From Pontederia crassipes (lineage: Eukaryota; Streptophyta; Magnoliopsida; Commelinales; Pontederiaceae), in contig CM060191.1 in NCBI GenBank assembly GCA_030549335.1, positions 57,733,947 through 57,797,946 of the forward strand: 64,000 bases of DNA. Direction: 5' to 3'. Positions 1-11,640 of this stretch are shown piece by piece; within the stretch, counting starts at the first letter, position 1; each line of letters opens with the position of its first letter. The notes below the pieces were generated by a model. The model did not search any database. It saw only the letters and a program-made list of their open reading frames with translations, and had not been told where the DNA came from. The position numbers and the translations under genes were made by a program.

Positions 1-235
1 TGTTACGCATAAAATAGTTAGTTAATTTTCACGTTTCATTCGTTTCTTTTAAATATTTCACACACAATTTGATTTTAAGAAAATTGGGTTGTCACAGAGG
101 GAAATGGACCGTGACAAAAAAAATAAGCTTTAAAACTAATATGTGCCCTCAAAATTAAGAAATAATATTAGTTATTTTTATTTTTTTAAAGAAATAATAT
201 TAGTCCATTCATTCTCAATGTCAATGTAATGACTT

Positions 236-700
236 GAGGTTTAAGGACCAAGATGGTCTCATCGAATAGTCTCACATGGGCAAAATACGGAAATTATTAT
301 GAGCTTATATATAGCTACCTCTTTATCTATCAAGATGTGTTTTAAATTTATGTGGACTGAAAGTCCAAAATGAATAATATCTTGATTGGACCGAGGGTGT
401 TACAGAATAGTATTAGAGCCGACCTCGCGTGCTCACTTGAACCATGTGGGAAACATGGGTCATGGGCTACACGAATCCCGTTCAACGAGGACATTGAGTC
501 CTTTATATGGGAAAGATTGTAATTACCTAAGGTCTAAAGATCAAGATGGTCTCATCGAATAGTCTCATATGGGCAAAACACGTAGGTGGTCCTCCATCAT
601 GTATGTAACTACCCTTTTCACCTAATAAGACGTATTTTAAATTCGTACGGGCTAAAATCCCAAATCGAATAATATAAGGGTGTTACATTGGAAGTATGAG
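236..700. repeat. Degenerate dispersed repeat in two tandem copies
   Basis: Two related units lie at about 236-405 and 529-700. Each starts near AAGATGGTCTCATCGAATAG and ends in GGGTGTTACA. The first is followed by AGTATTAGAGCCGACC, which loosely resembles an LTR/primer-binding-site junction (TGGTATCAGAGCC). Related wording recurs at 7793-8055. I read this as an old transposon-derived repeat; the class is not settled. I see no gene or other structure in 1-235 or 700-840. Confidence 0.4.
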
Positions 701-1084
701 AAAATGGTGCGAATCAAGATTAATTAATGTCACTTTTTTATCCAACAAAAAAAGAAATATAATGTGGTTCGAAGTTTTGTTGAGATTTCGATCCAGCCAG
801 TGAATCAAGTTAAATGAATCTAAATGGTGATTAGACTTAAAGAAATTAATTAGGGTCAAAATTCTGGCATTTGTTATTCTTAAACATGGAGGTAAAAATA
901 GCCCGCCAGTCGCGCCCAGGAGACTCCTCCGCTCCGACCTTCCACATCACATATCCATCAGCGGTGGGCCCCCGTGCAGGTCCTCCTCCCCTTCTACCGA
1001 ACAGCGAAGGTTCCGCTAATCGCGACATCGTTCTCGCCAATCGAACTCCTCTAATCATCCACCAAGGACAGATTGATCTCTTGC

Positions 1085-2565
1085 ATGGCGACTTGCTTCG
1101 ATCGATGGGAGAAGGATCCCTTCTTCCCTGCGGCGGAGGAGGTCCAGGAATCCACCGATAGGTATTGGGCACTGCAACCCCCGAACTCCTTCGCCTTTCC
1201 CTGTTTTTGCCGTGCGTCGCGTTCTTTCGGATGAGGTTTCGAATTCGTTCCCTTTGTAGGATGGAATCCGTGTACAGAAGGTGGATCCGCGAAACGCAGG
1301 CCGCCTCGAGTCCCAATCCAGGAACAAATGCTGGTACTGGAGAAGTTCTGGCGGAGCTCCTCAGAGAGCTCCGGACTGCCCTTGGCACTGCGAAATGGCA
1401 GGTAAGTTTCCGGATCATTTGTTGGTTTCTTCTTAAAGTTTGTATTTTACAGAGTCAAATGAAAGAAAGTTTGGATTTTGGTTCTAACGTTAGAACAAGT
1501 AGCTTAGGAGAATTTGTACGGGGGGATTTGATAAAATCCAATAAAGATATTTTGTTAAAAAAAATGTGTTTGTGGTAAAATGTTGCAAAACTTTGTCAGT
1601 TTGAGGTGTTGGAGAAAGCTGTGAGATCGAATGACGATGCTTGCTCCGCGGGAGAGGATACCAGAACTCGGCACAAACAATTCTTCTCCGCAATTGGGAG
1701 TCAGATACTAAAGGTGGAGCAGTCTTTGACGCAAGATAGCCAGAAGGATCGAAAGACCAAATTAACATGGGTTCAACTGGACGATGGAGAACGCGACGAG
1801 TTGGCTCTCTTCTTGTCCCATCCTCCTCTGCCCAAACAAGCCAAGATGGCGCCCGCTCCTGTTGGTGAGCTGAAAGCTGGTAATAAACAGTTGAAAACGA
1901 ATGGAGAGTATGAATGTCGGATAAATTATTGTAATTTAGATGAGATGGGTGGAGTGGGTGCAATGGATGAGAAGATCCAAGCACACCGAAGGACAGCAAG
2001 CGCTAGTGCTGGTATTGAGTCATGGAAGATTACATTTCCTGAGGATGCTCCTAGGAAATCATTCCATGATGGACCTATTTTGCCTCCGAAGGCCCCCAGT
2101 TTTTCTTGCTTGACAAAGGCAGTAGATTCAGCTGCAAAGATCAAGTGGCCTCAAAATGGTTTTAGGAAGTGGAAGGGTGGGGATCAACTTCAAGCGACTG
2201 AAACAATACCATTGACGAATCCTCAGTTCAGTCAGGTGTGCTGTTCTCATCCATGTTCAGTATCAGCCCACTGCAGTTTTACCAATCATAGTTGTTCCTA
2301 ATTTTTGTTCTCATACTCATTATCATTTATTATTGATACATTGGTTGATTGGATCTAGGACAACACCCATGCATGCTTTGACAGTAAGGGACACCTCAGT
2401 TGCTGTGCAGGTGATTACTGTGATAAGCAGCTCTATGGCTGGCTTAGCGCTTTTCATAGGCAGTTGCAGAGGTCTCAATATCAGATCCAATATAGTCGGC
2501 ATATTCAAATAGCTCTATTGGTCGTTCTTGTTCTTCTGCTAATTGGTGAGTTATCTACTGTATAA
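1085..2565 (+). CDS. SYP6-type syntaxin/t-SNARE-like membrane protein, four exons
   Basis: The exons are 1085-1161, 1260-1401, 1600-2235 and 2359-2565, all with GT-AG introns. They join in frame to 354 codons including the stop (353 aa). The start gives MATCFDRWEKDPFFPAAEEV, the typical beginning of plant proteins with a syntaxin-6 N-terminal domain. Exon 2 continues with RMESVYRRWI and LRTALGTAKWQ, exon 3 with TRHKQFFSAIGSQILKVEQS. The domain covers about residues 5-115. A long polar middle follows, then CDKQLYGWLSAFHRQLQRSQ and a C-terminal hydrophobic anchor (IQIALLVVLVLLLI). By family, it should act in trans-Golgi/endosomal membrane trafficking. I see no clear SNARE heptad motif, so a regulatory or SNARE-like role is possible. 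Exon 1 is in a different frame from the longer upstream frame beginning at 871. The last junction is uncertain: a strong donor (GTGAGT at 2546) could splice to exons near 3046 or 3805 and change the last residues. Confidence 0.82.
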
Positions 2566-4209
2566 CCATCATTCTCTTTGAAAATGCTGAATATCAATGG
2601 TGATTATGAGAAAGAAACCTTACCGTTGAATTGTTCGTTGTTAATCAGAAGAGGTATCCCTTGTTCAATAAGAAAGCCCAGCTCTGATAGTTGTTCATGG
2701 CTGATTGTTGGAAGAACAATAGCATATGTGATCTGAGGGTGATATCAATGCTTTTGGGAATTTTCATCAATGAAGTATAAAATTCAAATGAATTTAGTAT
2801 TTTCCTTCGCACACTTATCATTTGAGTTGTATGAGCAATGTATGCAAATTTGCTTCCTTTTGTCTTAAGCCAGTTCTAGCTAGAAATACATTATGTCCAA
2901 ATTTTACATTTCCATAAGAAATATTTGTTAGCTAAATTTTGTCTTTATCTGTATTCTGAAACTTTGGCTGTTCAATTTCACAGTCTTAGTAACAGCACGA
3001 GCAGTCTAGAGGTGCTATAGATACTTTTTGCTTCAATCGCAGCTGAGGTCCGGAGGACAATATTTAAATTTCTAGTAATGGTGAGTTTGTTTCTTTTAAT
3101 TTAATTATCATATCCAAGCTGGCTTGACAACTCAATCTATCAACCATTGATTTCATGAAATAATGTTTATCAGGTTCCTGCCAGTTCCCTAGATCTATGC
3201 ATATACATGTTCCACTAGTTTTTGTTGCATGTTGGCCATGTTCTAGAAACTTCATGACAACAACAGCTTCTTTAATAGAATTTGTGGAGACATTGAATAA
3301 AATGATGATGCATCATACAACCTAACATATATTGTTTGTTTAGACATCTGAGATGTGACAAGAATAAACTTGCCGAAATGTCTGAACTTTCTGATGGGAG
3401 GAAAGAGTTTGAGAAAAGCAGTTAGTAACCTCTACTCTAATACAAAGCTCACTAGTTCAAGATGAAATCTGTAACTTCCTAACAATACTAATATTTCTTC
3501 ATCGATGATGCACGTACCTGGCCATGATGTTGTTTTTGAGGAATGTGATATACTTGCGTTGACCTTTACTGCACGTGAAGATGTTCTTTATCTCCCTTCT
3601 AAAAAAAGATGTTCTTTGTCTCCTATTTAAAAATGTTTGGAAGATCCTATACCCAGCAACTGCATTTTTTCCGTTTGTGGTGTAAATCTTAGTTCCAAGA
3701 TTGTCTTCTAGGATTTTTGCACTAGTATATGATGGCTTGTTTATTATTGTCTAACCATGTTTCCTATTTCTGATTGTAACATGTTCTTCTGTTTTTCCCC
3801 TCAGCATTCCTCCCGCAGCCATTCGAAGGAAGGTCTTTCTACGAGATATGTCCGATTTGAAGATGTCCTTAGGCAGATTCTTGTATCATTGCAAGATTAT
3901 TCTTTGAAGACCTTACTTTGAGGGTCTTCCTTGTATTGTCTATGTCACATTTTGCAATTTATGTATATTACCTCCGCTTTGCGCCTTTTTGATAAAAAAG
4001 TTTACTATCCCAAAAGAAACAAAAAGACAAGGAACGACAATCCTTGATTTTGCTGGTGTCAACGGGCAAGGGATGAGCATTCCATGTTTCCAACAACTGC
4101 CGTTTTTCTTCATTGTTATCATGGAGCTACTGTCAGACAGAACAAAGATGATGTTAAGGTTGCTTCAAGAAATTGGTGCTGGTACTTTGTGCCTTTTTTT
4201 TTTTTGAAA
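2566..4209 (+). other. Downstream part of the t-SNARE-like gene: 3' UTR, introns or alternative last exons
   Basis: No long reading frame is present. A strong acceptor (polypyrimidine tract then CAG) ends at 3804, and another AG follows TTCAATCGC near 3045. Splicing from the 2545/2546 donor to 3805 stays open for about 18 more codons before a TGA; splicing to 3046 also stays open briefly. These may be alternative last exons or spliced 3' UTR. The AT-rich stretch near 3950-3990 could hold the poly(A) site. Nothing else was recognised here. Confidence 0.4.
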
Positions 4210-4226
4210 TATGGGAGGATACCTAA

Positions 4227-4387
4227 ACTCCGTCTATGTTTTATAGTCGATCTCAAGTCCGGATAAAGAAGAAGGGTTGTGTTAGGCCACGATGGTCAGC
4301 GTAAAATTCTGTCGAATCTCATGAACATGACGTCGTATGATTCATGTAGCCGATTCCACTTAATGAGATAAGACTTTGTTGTTGTTG
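4227..4387 (+). mobile_element. Short retroposon (SINE or 5'-truncated RTE-type LINE) with 17-bp TSD
   Basis: The 17-bp sequence TATGGGAGGATACCTAA occurs perfectly at 4210-4226 and 4388-4404. Between them is a 161-bp insert ending in GATAAGACTTTGTTGTTGTTG. A GATAAGGCTTTGTTGTTGTTG-like tail is common to plant RTE-type LINEs and the SINEs that borrow their 3' ends. The long target duplication and the TTG-repeat end together indicate target-primed insertion. I found no pol III A/B boxes with confidence, so I cannot choose between a SINE and a truncated LINE. Confidence 0.8.
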
Positions 4388-4724
4388 TATGGGAGGATAC
4401 CTAATAAGTTGTAGGCATCCAATTTTACTTTGTGCATGTTTTCCTCATCCTTTGGCATGAATTTGGTGCGTTGGTGGTACATTTTGTATCGGTCTGCCTC
4501 GTCATCAAATCATCGATCTTGGTGGTGTTGTAAGGCCATGTGATTCTTCTTTTGCCAATTAACATAATTGATGTAATGCCTCAAACTTCGTCTCCATCCC
4601 ATGACAAAATTTTCTCATGATACAACTTAGTACGTAGGTTCATACATGATTCCAAATAACATAAAACAAAACTTTTGGGTAATCATCTACACACCCCACT
4701 ATACGAGCATTAATTGCCGTACAC

Positions 4725-5053
4725 TAGGAATGTTCATAAGTCGGGTTTGGTCCGGACTCAATCAAACTTGTGATTTTGATCGAGTCGGGTCACCCTTGTT
4801 TGGAGGGTTGGTCAGGCGATCGATTACCCGACCGTTATTTTTTTAATTTTTCTTACTTTTTATTATTTAATATAAAAATATTGTATAATATTTTTCTTTA
4901 AAAAACATAAATTAGTTTTAAAATATATTTAAAGTGTTTATTCTAATATTTTTAATTTTGTATAAGATATAAGTTGAAAACTAAATAAAAATTTAAAAAA
5001 ATCTAGATCGGGTCGGTTTTCGGATCATCGGGTTCATGGGTCGACTACGTCTA
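4725..5053. mobile_element. hAT-like MITE (probable)
   Basis: It starts TAGGAATGTTCATAAGTCGGG and ends CATGGGTCGACTACGTCTA, an imperfect inverted end (TAG...CTA). The flanking octamers are CCGTACAC (4717-4724) and TAGTACAC (5054-5061), matching at 6 of 8 positions. The middle is AT-rich and the ends carry GGGTCGG-type sequence, as in the better preserved element at 5746-6203. It is non-coding. 4405-4716 between the two elements shows nothing recognisable. Confidence 0.5.
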
Positions 5054-5061
5054 TAGTACAC

Positions 5062-5640
5062 ACATCAACTAGCCCACACGAGATAATCAAGTACTTATGA
5101 GGATCCACACACACACGGGGGAGGGAATCCTGACGTAAGCATAAACCTAAGTATGATAATAACATAAATCATAAAGATTATCCATATGATTAATTGCAAG
5201 TATATCTTTTCCACTTGATCATTCTTGGACCATGATTGAAAAAAAAAGTCAACATCAATGGTGATTCATATAGTTCATGTAATCATTTATCTTTCATTTG
5301 AAAAAACATTCTTGTCATCATTGTTTTCAGTTCATTTCATTTCACAAGGACAAAGACCTTCCATTCATCTTTACTCATTCATCTTATCTTTTCAAGGTAA
5401 ATTATATGAATCGTCTTCCAATTTTGGGTGCGATAATTATGCAATCCTCTAACTTCAAATTGTAACTAGACTATTCTCAAATTTTTTATTTATTGTGTGT
5501 GTTATACAGTTGATAGTGATTTTTTCGATTGAGCTATCGATGTGATGAAACATAAAATAATAAAATAATAGAAATATATAATAAAAATATTTAAAATAAA
5601 AAGGAGCAGTTGCCCCCTCCGACGCTAGAGGGAAGAAGGG
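5062..5640. other. Intergenic sequence, nothing recognised
   Basis: AT-rich sequence without a plausible gene. A short TC/AC-rich patch and several AT runs are the only structure I see. Confidence 0.5.
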
Positions 5641-5659
5641 AAGGGATTGGTCACCCCTT

Positions 5660-6765
5660 CCCTAATATCCTCATTGACCTTGGCGACATTGTCTCGATGA
5701 GCACAAATTGAGTATGATGAGGCCAAGATTGAACATTCCTTGCAGTAGGGGTGTTCAGCGAGTCGGGTCGACCCGTGAACCAAATGACTCGACCCGACCC
5801 GCTCAACCTGACCTTGGTTCGGGTCGGGTACAGGTCGGAATTTTTCGACTCGAGTTGACTCGACCCAACACAAAAGACCCAACTTTTTTTATTTTTTAAA
5901 TATTTTTTAGTTTTCAACCTATATTTTTTACTAAAAATTAAAAATATGAAAATAAAATATTTTAAAATATAAAATAATATATAAATGTTTAAAAAATTAT
6001 TTTATGCTTTTAAAAAATATTATATCATATTATTTTATATTAAATAATAAAAATAGTAAGAAAAAAATTTAAAAGAAAAAGAAAAAATGGTGACCGGGTA
6101 ACCCGATCACCCAACCCGAATCGGGTCGGGTTGGATCGGATCCATCCCTCCAAAGAGGGCTGACCCGACCCGACCCGATCAAAATCGGATGGGTCAAACC
6201 CTACCTTGCATTATAATCCCATTGAGCTTGTTTATTCCATAAGCTAGAGTTCTGTGAGCTCGGAGCATTTCGATATGGAGTCCGGGATCTCTCTTGTAAG
6301 TATGTTGTCATATAGGCTCAAATAGCTGAAATCTTCCGGGCTACCGAGCGATGCCGACAAACTTTCGACGAATCTATTATGTGAGATCAATGTGATGCAG
6401 GACAGACAAATAATTTTCGATCTATTCCAAGATGTTACCGGCCAATACGTTGTTTGACGTGCACCCGAGACAAGGGGTGAGCGTGCCGGCAGCATTCCGA
6501 TGAACTTGTTGTCGAAGAAGTTAAGGTGGAGCAGGAGTGAACAACTGGACAATGCAGCCGGCAAGGGGCCCGCGAAAGAGAGGAAACAGACGGAGCTATT
6601 GATAGGGCTGAAGAAGAGGGACTAATGGAGGGAGCCAAAGAGCAAGTTAGAGGACATGCCAATCGATTGGATTGATAGGAGAAGGGCGAAGTCGTCGGGG
6701 AGGCCGCGAGAGAAGGTGTTGAAATTGAGGTTGAGAGGTGCAACCATAAGGTGAGGGGGCATTAC
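5660..6765 (-). pseudogene. Decayed LRR receptor-like kinase/protein fragment
   Basis: Reading the minus strand down from about 6765 gives consecutive leucine-rich repeat words with stops and drift: LNLNFNTFSRGLPDDFALLL, IGMSSNLLFGSL, a stop, FAGPLPAALSSCSLLLHLNF, FDNKFIGMLPA, YLSLYDNILTREIPDSISKC and SELTEL. The LxxLxLxxNxxxGxIP spacing fits the extracellular domain of plant LRR receptor-like kinases or proteins. No kinase domain is visible. The same frame appears to resume left of the hAT-like insert with MFNLGLIILNLCSSR, so the insert landed inside the pseudogene. The signature is clear; the exact ends are not. Confidence 0.65.
5746..6203. mobile_element. hAT-like MITE, 458 bp, inserted in the LRR pseudogene
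   Basis: The ends are TAGGGGTGTTCAGCG and (reverse complement of the right end) TAGGGTTTGACCC, sharing TAGGG. The flanking octamers are CCTTGCAG (5738-5745) and CCTTGCAT (6204-6211), 7 of 8 identical, the TSD length of hAT elements. Both subterminal regions are packed with GACCCGACCC-type repeats around an AT-rich core. It is non-coding and presumably moved by an autonomous hAT transposase. Confidence 0.75.
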
Positions 6766-6769
6766 TACT

Positions 6770-7060
6770 CCTCTTCCATCGCACAAAGGTAGAGGGGCGG
6801 CCGCCCCCTTTCCCTCTCCCCCTCCGACAGGGGGAGGGGGCGTCGCTCGCTTCCTGTTGCTCCAACGAGGATGGCAGTCTTCGTCATTTTTTATTTATTT
6901 TTATTGTGCTACATCATCAGCGCAACCAGAAAATCCACGATTAGGAGAACAATGCACGTAAGAAATCAAAATTTCAAGGATAGTGTAGCTATAAATTGAA
7001 GTTATAGGACAATATAGATATAGAGTCAAAGTTGGAGGATGATTCAAATAATTTAACCCA
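6770..7060. repeat. Dispersed repeat, copy 1 (partner at 58820-59260)
   Basis: This stretch has a GC-rich block (GGGGCGGCCGCCCCC), then an AT-rich TTTATTTATTTTTATTG run and GTGCTACATCATC, then AAAGTTGGAGGATGATTC. The same order (GC-rich block, TTTTTTATTTTTTAATAATGCCACATC, AAAGTTGGAAAG) recurs at 58960-59230. I take both as members of one old non-coding transposon family. 7061-7790 holds nothing I recognise. Confidence 0.4.
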
Positions 7061-7792
7061 TGTTTCATGTGGTTGGAAAAGCTCTTGACTTTTATATTAT
7101 TCCATGCAAATATATAAGTGTGTAGCTACCTAAACCATACATGGGCCAACGAAGGATTAATGTTCATGATGGTGCTCTATAAAGGGGGAGAAGACCTCAA
7201 CCAAGATTGAACATTTTCAAGAAATGGAGTAGCTCACACAAGTCTAGTAACATTAAAAAAGGGGAGTTCCTCACATAATGTTGATAACCTTCTAAGGAGT
7301 GCCGCACACAAGACGGATAACCTCTCATCTAGGTAGGTAATGACAACCCTTCATTTCGTCTTTTATTTTTATTAATCTATCTTTTGATCACAATAGATCA
7401 ATCAAGATCTTAGGGAGCAAAGGTCGACTCAAGATTACAATGAATCATATGAGGTATAGGTCAATAATGTGGACAAATAAATCAAAATATATTCATTAAC
7501 TTGGGTCATAATTTAGTTCTTTGTACAAATTTCAAACGCTAAGTCAAGTGGTTGTCCGATTTGTAGAGGTCACTAGTCGTCCGTTGGGTCGAGCGAATGT
7601 TCAATTTTCATAGAACAAAAATTTCAAACTCTCGGACGAAAGTTTTGGATGTTCAAAACTCTGACCGGTCATTCGGTCTATCATATTACAAGATTCAAGG
7701 TTCAGTACATAATCCTTCGAGTGCAAGTTCACAGTCAACTATTCAATCATATTTCAGCCTCAACATTTCAGATCGCATGAGATATGCCTTGA

Positions 7793-8055
7793 ATTAGTCT
7801 CATATGCATAAGTCACGTGAGAGATGTTGTGTATATATGAGAACATGGTCTTGTTTAGATGTGATGTGTTTTGATACAAACGTACGGGCCAAGGCTTAGA
7901 GCAAATAATATCATGCGGGGGAAGGATGCATGAAGCATGGTTTAGATTAGCTTCACTTGCATAAGTTACAAGAGATATATAGAAAATATATGGGAACATG
8001 GCATTTATTTGGTGTGATGTGTTTTGAAAAAATCGTGCAGTCCACAGCCTAACAT
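7793..8055. repeat. Two tandem units related to the repeat at 236-700
   Basis: Units at about 7793-7946 and 7947-8052 share TAGxxTCAxxTGCATAAGT, GGGAACATGG and GTGATGTGTTTTGA. The GATGTGTTTT...CGTACGGGC wording also occurs in the left-edge repeat. It is probably the same degenerate transposon family. Confidence 0.4.
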
Positions 8056-9295
8056 AATCGTAACGATAATAAGAACCTAAATAAGATATCATATCATGCT
8101 TTAATCTCATAAAGAAATCATCATATAAAGATTAAAATCGATACATTTCTAGACTAGAAATTTCAACATATGAACCATTCTTTTCATAATCTATTTAGAC
8201 ATACATAAATCATGTATTTCATAATAATGATCATAAGTCATGATCTACTATAATATAGCATGATTCTTAGTCCACAATAATCCTTAGATAACAAGCAAAG
8301 CAACTGGAAACTACTCATATGATTTAGATTCCAAAATCACACATTTTTTAGGTGTTTTTCTATTGTTACTTCTTTGGTTCAAGCTCTAGCATCCTCCCTT
8401 CCTACCTTGGTTCTCTCATGATTTGCATTCGAGGAACCCCCTCCAAAGTTCTCTGGCAGAGCCAATAAAGGAGCAAAACACATAATACAATGTTGAAGAA
8501 GAAAAAGTAGAAGGATGAAGAGGAAAGTGAGAAAATTAAGATTAATGGGGTCTTTAAGGGGCATGACTAGGGGTTTCAATATTTTCTACGTTCGAGAGGT
8601 TGTGGATGAAGGAGTTACATGAATTTCCATGGGTTAAGTGGCATCAATGATGAGAAAAAATGAAAATCGACTTCCATTCGTTGCTCTTTCCATTGCACTT
8701 TCAGAGCGTCGGCTGTGTGGCGCGGTCATTTGGTAGTCTCATCCGTATTGTGAACTATTGTGATTTTGAATGTCCACTCCATGAAATGGCATCCGATGGA
8801 TCAGCATCAATAAAAGTAAAAAATTTTAATCTTTTTTTATGAAACTGCTGGATGTTACTAAAAACAAAAGCATCATGGAGACATGAAAAAAAAAGCAATG
8901 TAATCGGTGCATGCGAGTTATCCGATCTTTTTCCCAAGGATTTCTTCTTATAGCACTATTATACAGAAATAATCGTCTTTTACAATTAAATATCATTATG
9001 TTGAAAAGCCAATTGTTTCTTTACTGATCTAATTGCATGTAAAAGTAATAAGGTCCTTACGTATAATATTTTTTTCTTATAGAAAAGGGTCTTTTCATTT
9101 GTTTATTCTACATTCTACAACTAGCAATTTCATAAACAACAATTAGAATAGAGAATGAGATGGAGCTTCTCCAATACACAAATAAGCAATTACTAGTTGC
9201 GATTGTGGTTATAAGATGCATGTAGTAATCCTAGTTGTTGTAATAATTGCAAGAAAGGGAGGACAGAGTTGCTCTACATGAAGATAGCTTGGAAG
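8056..9295. other. Intergenic sequence with one weak small-ORF candidate
   Basis: No convincing gene. A minus-strand frame at 8379-8579 encodes a hydrophobic leader-like stretch (FLTFLFILLLFLLQHC) followed by a short polar tail, so it could be a small secreted peptide. It has no recognised motif, and the surrounding text (AATTAAGATTAATGGGGT near 8535) resembles LTR A near 29125, so it may be LTR debris. Confidence 0.25.
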
Positions 9296-9300
9296 CTCTT

Positions 9301-10978
9301 TGATGCGTTGTATTTGTAACAATAAAATTTGCTAGCAAGTGCACTAGTCGCTCAAGTAATATAGTAATAGGAGTAAGAGTGTCGAACCCACGAGGAATAT
9401 TATTAATTCAATATCTAAATTTATAAATTAATAAGAGAGAAAAAACATGGATTTTGAAAATGAGTTTTAAAAGATAAAGAAAATAAGATAAAGATAAGAT
9501 AATGGTGTTGAAGTTAGGCCTTAGGATGAAAATAGATCAAGATAAATATTTGAACCATAAAAGATAAATTTAATCTTTAAAGATGGATTAGAGTCTCCCT
9601 AAAGTAATCTAATATGATTAACTTGTGGTCTCCACGACTGGCATCCCTCAATCTAATCATATAGAATTATCTTAATTTAATAAGAATTGAAGTCTCCACG
9701 ACTGGTACCCCCAAAATCATATTAAAATTAAGATGCATTAAATTAAATTCTCTAAACTATTAATCACTCCACAAACTGGTATAGATTAATAGACCACACA
9801 AACTTGATTCTCCACACACTAGTTATCAAATTTATGTCAATTATTAATTCCAAATAAAATCAATTATAATTAGTATAATAAATTCTGAAATTAAACACTC
9901 CACAAACTGGTATAGCCTAATTCAGAAATTTAATTAACTAACATAAAAGCATTAAGCACAATTAATAATTGATCAGAAAAGATTAAAGCAAATAAAATAG
10001 GGTCCAAACATTTCCCTTCAATTAATAATCTCCTAAAATAATAATCCTAAAAACATGGAGTTCATCCTAGAAATTCTGGAGAGATAATAACAAAATAACA
10101 ATAATAATCGAAAGAATTACACCCAAAATAGAAGTAGAGCTCTCGAATTGGGCAGACATTCGGGCAGCCTCTCGGACTTGATCAGGGTCGCGATCAACCT
10201 CCAGCCGTCGCACCTCTCTCCTTTTGGTCGTAGCCTGCAGAGCTCACGACTCACCGTGGAAGAAACCTGAACTTCAGAGCACGAATTGAAACGATGGATT
10301 CTTCACGTATTTATAGGGTGCGGACGGCCTTCAATTTGATCTCGACCGTAACATCGTACGGTTAACTTTAAAATTATAAGATAAACTCGGCCAAAGATAA
10401 ATCCTTTTATCATTACGCCCAAAGATAAACTCGGCCAAAAGAATGATTTTATTGCCATTATCCCCTCCAAATCTCGGCCGTAAGGAATTATTTTATCTTT
10501 ACTCCCAAAGAGATAAAATTTCTTTTACTCCCTCAAAATCTCGGCCGTAAGGAAGGAACTTATCTTGTTACGCCCAAAAGATAAAATCAATTGATTGTTA
10601 CACCCTTCATCTTCATGCCATTACGCCCAAAAGATAAAATTTCATTTATCTTTACTCCTTTAACTCTCGGCCGTAACAAAGAATTTAAACTTGTTACTCC
10701 TTTTGAATCTCGGCCGTAACGACTTGGGTGTAAAGTCAAATCTCGGCCGTAAGAAATAATTTCTTTGAATTTCGGCCGAGATTCGAATTTTCCTGTAAAA
10801 TAATTATCCAAGTTTAGTTAATCCATCCACAATTAAAATATTTAGAGAATTTAATAATTAAAATTGATAAATCCGAAATTGCGATTAAAAGTGACTAAAA
10901 ATGATGCATACCATGAACAAATTACAGAAAATTTAATTAAAATAATTAACTAAAATATGTTGTATTTTGCATGCATCA
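9301..10978 (-). repeat. LTR of Athila element I, left (3' LTR of the element)
   Basis: It begins TGATGCGTTGTATTTG and ends TTGCATGCATCA on the plus strand (TG...CA). A TATA box for the element's direction lies at 10308-10316 (TATTTATAG on plus). The stretch 10340-10780 holds five exact CGGCCGTAA motifs plus many TTACGCCCAAAAG and CTCGGCCAAA variants. The 74-codon frame at 10587-10811 is shared by both LTRs and is motif-derived, so I do not call it a gene. Confidence 0.93.
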
Positions 10979-10993
10979 AACTTTCCCAAGCTT
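10979..10993 (-). promoter_or_regulatory. Polypurine tract of Athila element I
   Basis: On the minus strand this reads AAGCTTGGGAAAGTT, directly abutting the 3' LTR. It is where plus-strand DNA synthesis should be primed. Confidence 0.7.
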
Positions 10994-11336
10994 AAAGTCT
11001 TGCTTGTCCTCATGCAAAAATTCAAAGCAAGGCTCAAGAAAGTTCCATCATAGCCTCCACATTGTCAACTGACTAATTTTCTCACACAGTGCTTCTGCAT
11101 ACCTACTACTTAGTATCTTATCATTTTCCATGCACTTAGCTTTATAGAGGTTCTGAATGCTACACAAATTTAAACAATCTCAAATTCAGCCTTGTAAAAA
11201 ATAAATTGTCTATCAAATAATAGCATTAATATTGAACACATAAGTACTAATTGATCTTAAAACTTTTTCTTTTTCTTTTCATTTTTCAACTTTATTTTTA
11301 ATCATTTAAAAAGTTCTAATCTTCAAGCAGGATTGC

Positions 11337-11640
11337 ACAAGGAAGTCCATGTAGCGGGCTTTGGACTGATGACTCCCAGACCAGATGACCTTAGGGCACC
11401 AGGTGATAAAGCACCCCTCGAGTTTACTTGCCCGAACAACCAAGGTTCTGAATGAAGAGTTCGAACTTAGTCATGATTTAGTACTCCTGTGCTTCTCCAT
11501 ATTCCACAAGATGATCCATGTAGCAGGTTTTCGATCGACAGATCCCAAAGCAGTTGCCCTTAGATCGCCAGGCATGAACCCCTACGGATCTAATTACCCG
11601 AACACACCTTGGTTCCGGATAACACTTTTGTACCTACACA
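11337..11640. repeat. Imperfect tandem duplication in the 3' non-coding part of Athila I
   Basis: Two units of roughly 170 bp share the order: CACAAG, GTCCATGTAGC(A/G)GG, a CAGACC/CCCAAAG block, a CCAGG(T/C)xxxAA block, TTACCCGAACA and CCTTGGTTC/CAAGGTTC. It is non-coding. The rest of 10994-12216 is AT-rich tail sequence. Confidence 0.55.

Noticed and set aside
405-425. AGTATTAGAGCC after GGGTGTTACA as a primer-binding site
   Set aside because: Only a loose match, no matching LTR pair, and the unit is tandemly repeated; kept only as a degenerate repeat.
846-1418. 190-codon minus-strand frame and the plus frame at 871-1161 over the t-SNARE exons
   Set aside because: Both overlap the spliced gene in other frames. 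The spliced frame from 1085 gives a recognised domain and consistent GT-AG junctions.
10587-10811. 74-codon minus frame, repeated at 19528-19752
   Set aside because: It lies in both LTR copies of Athila I and is built from the motif repeats (YGR, LRPR), with no domain.
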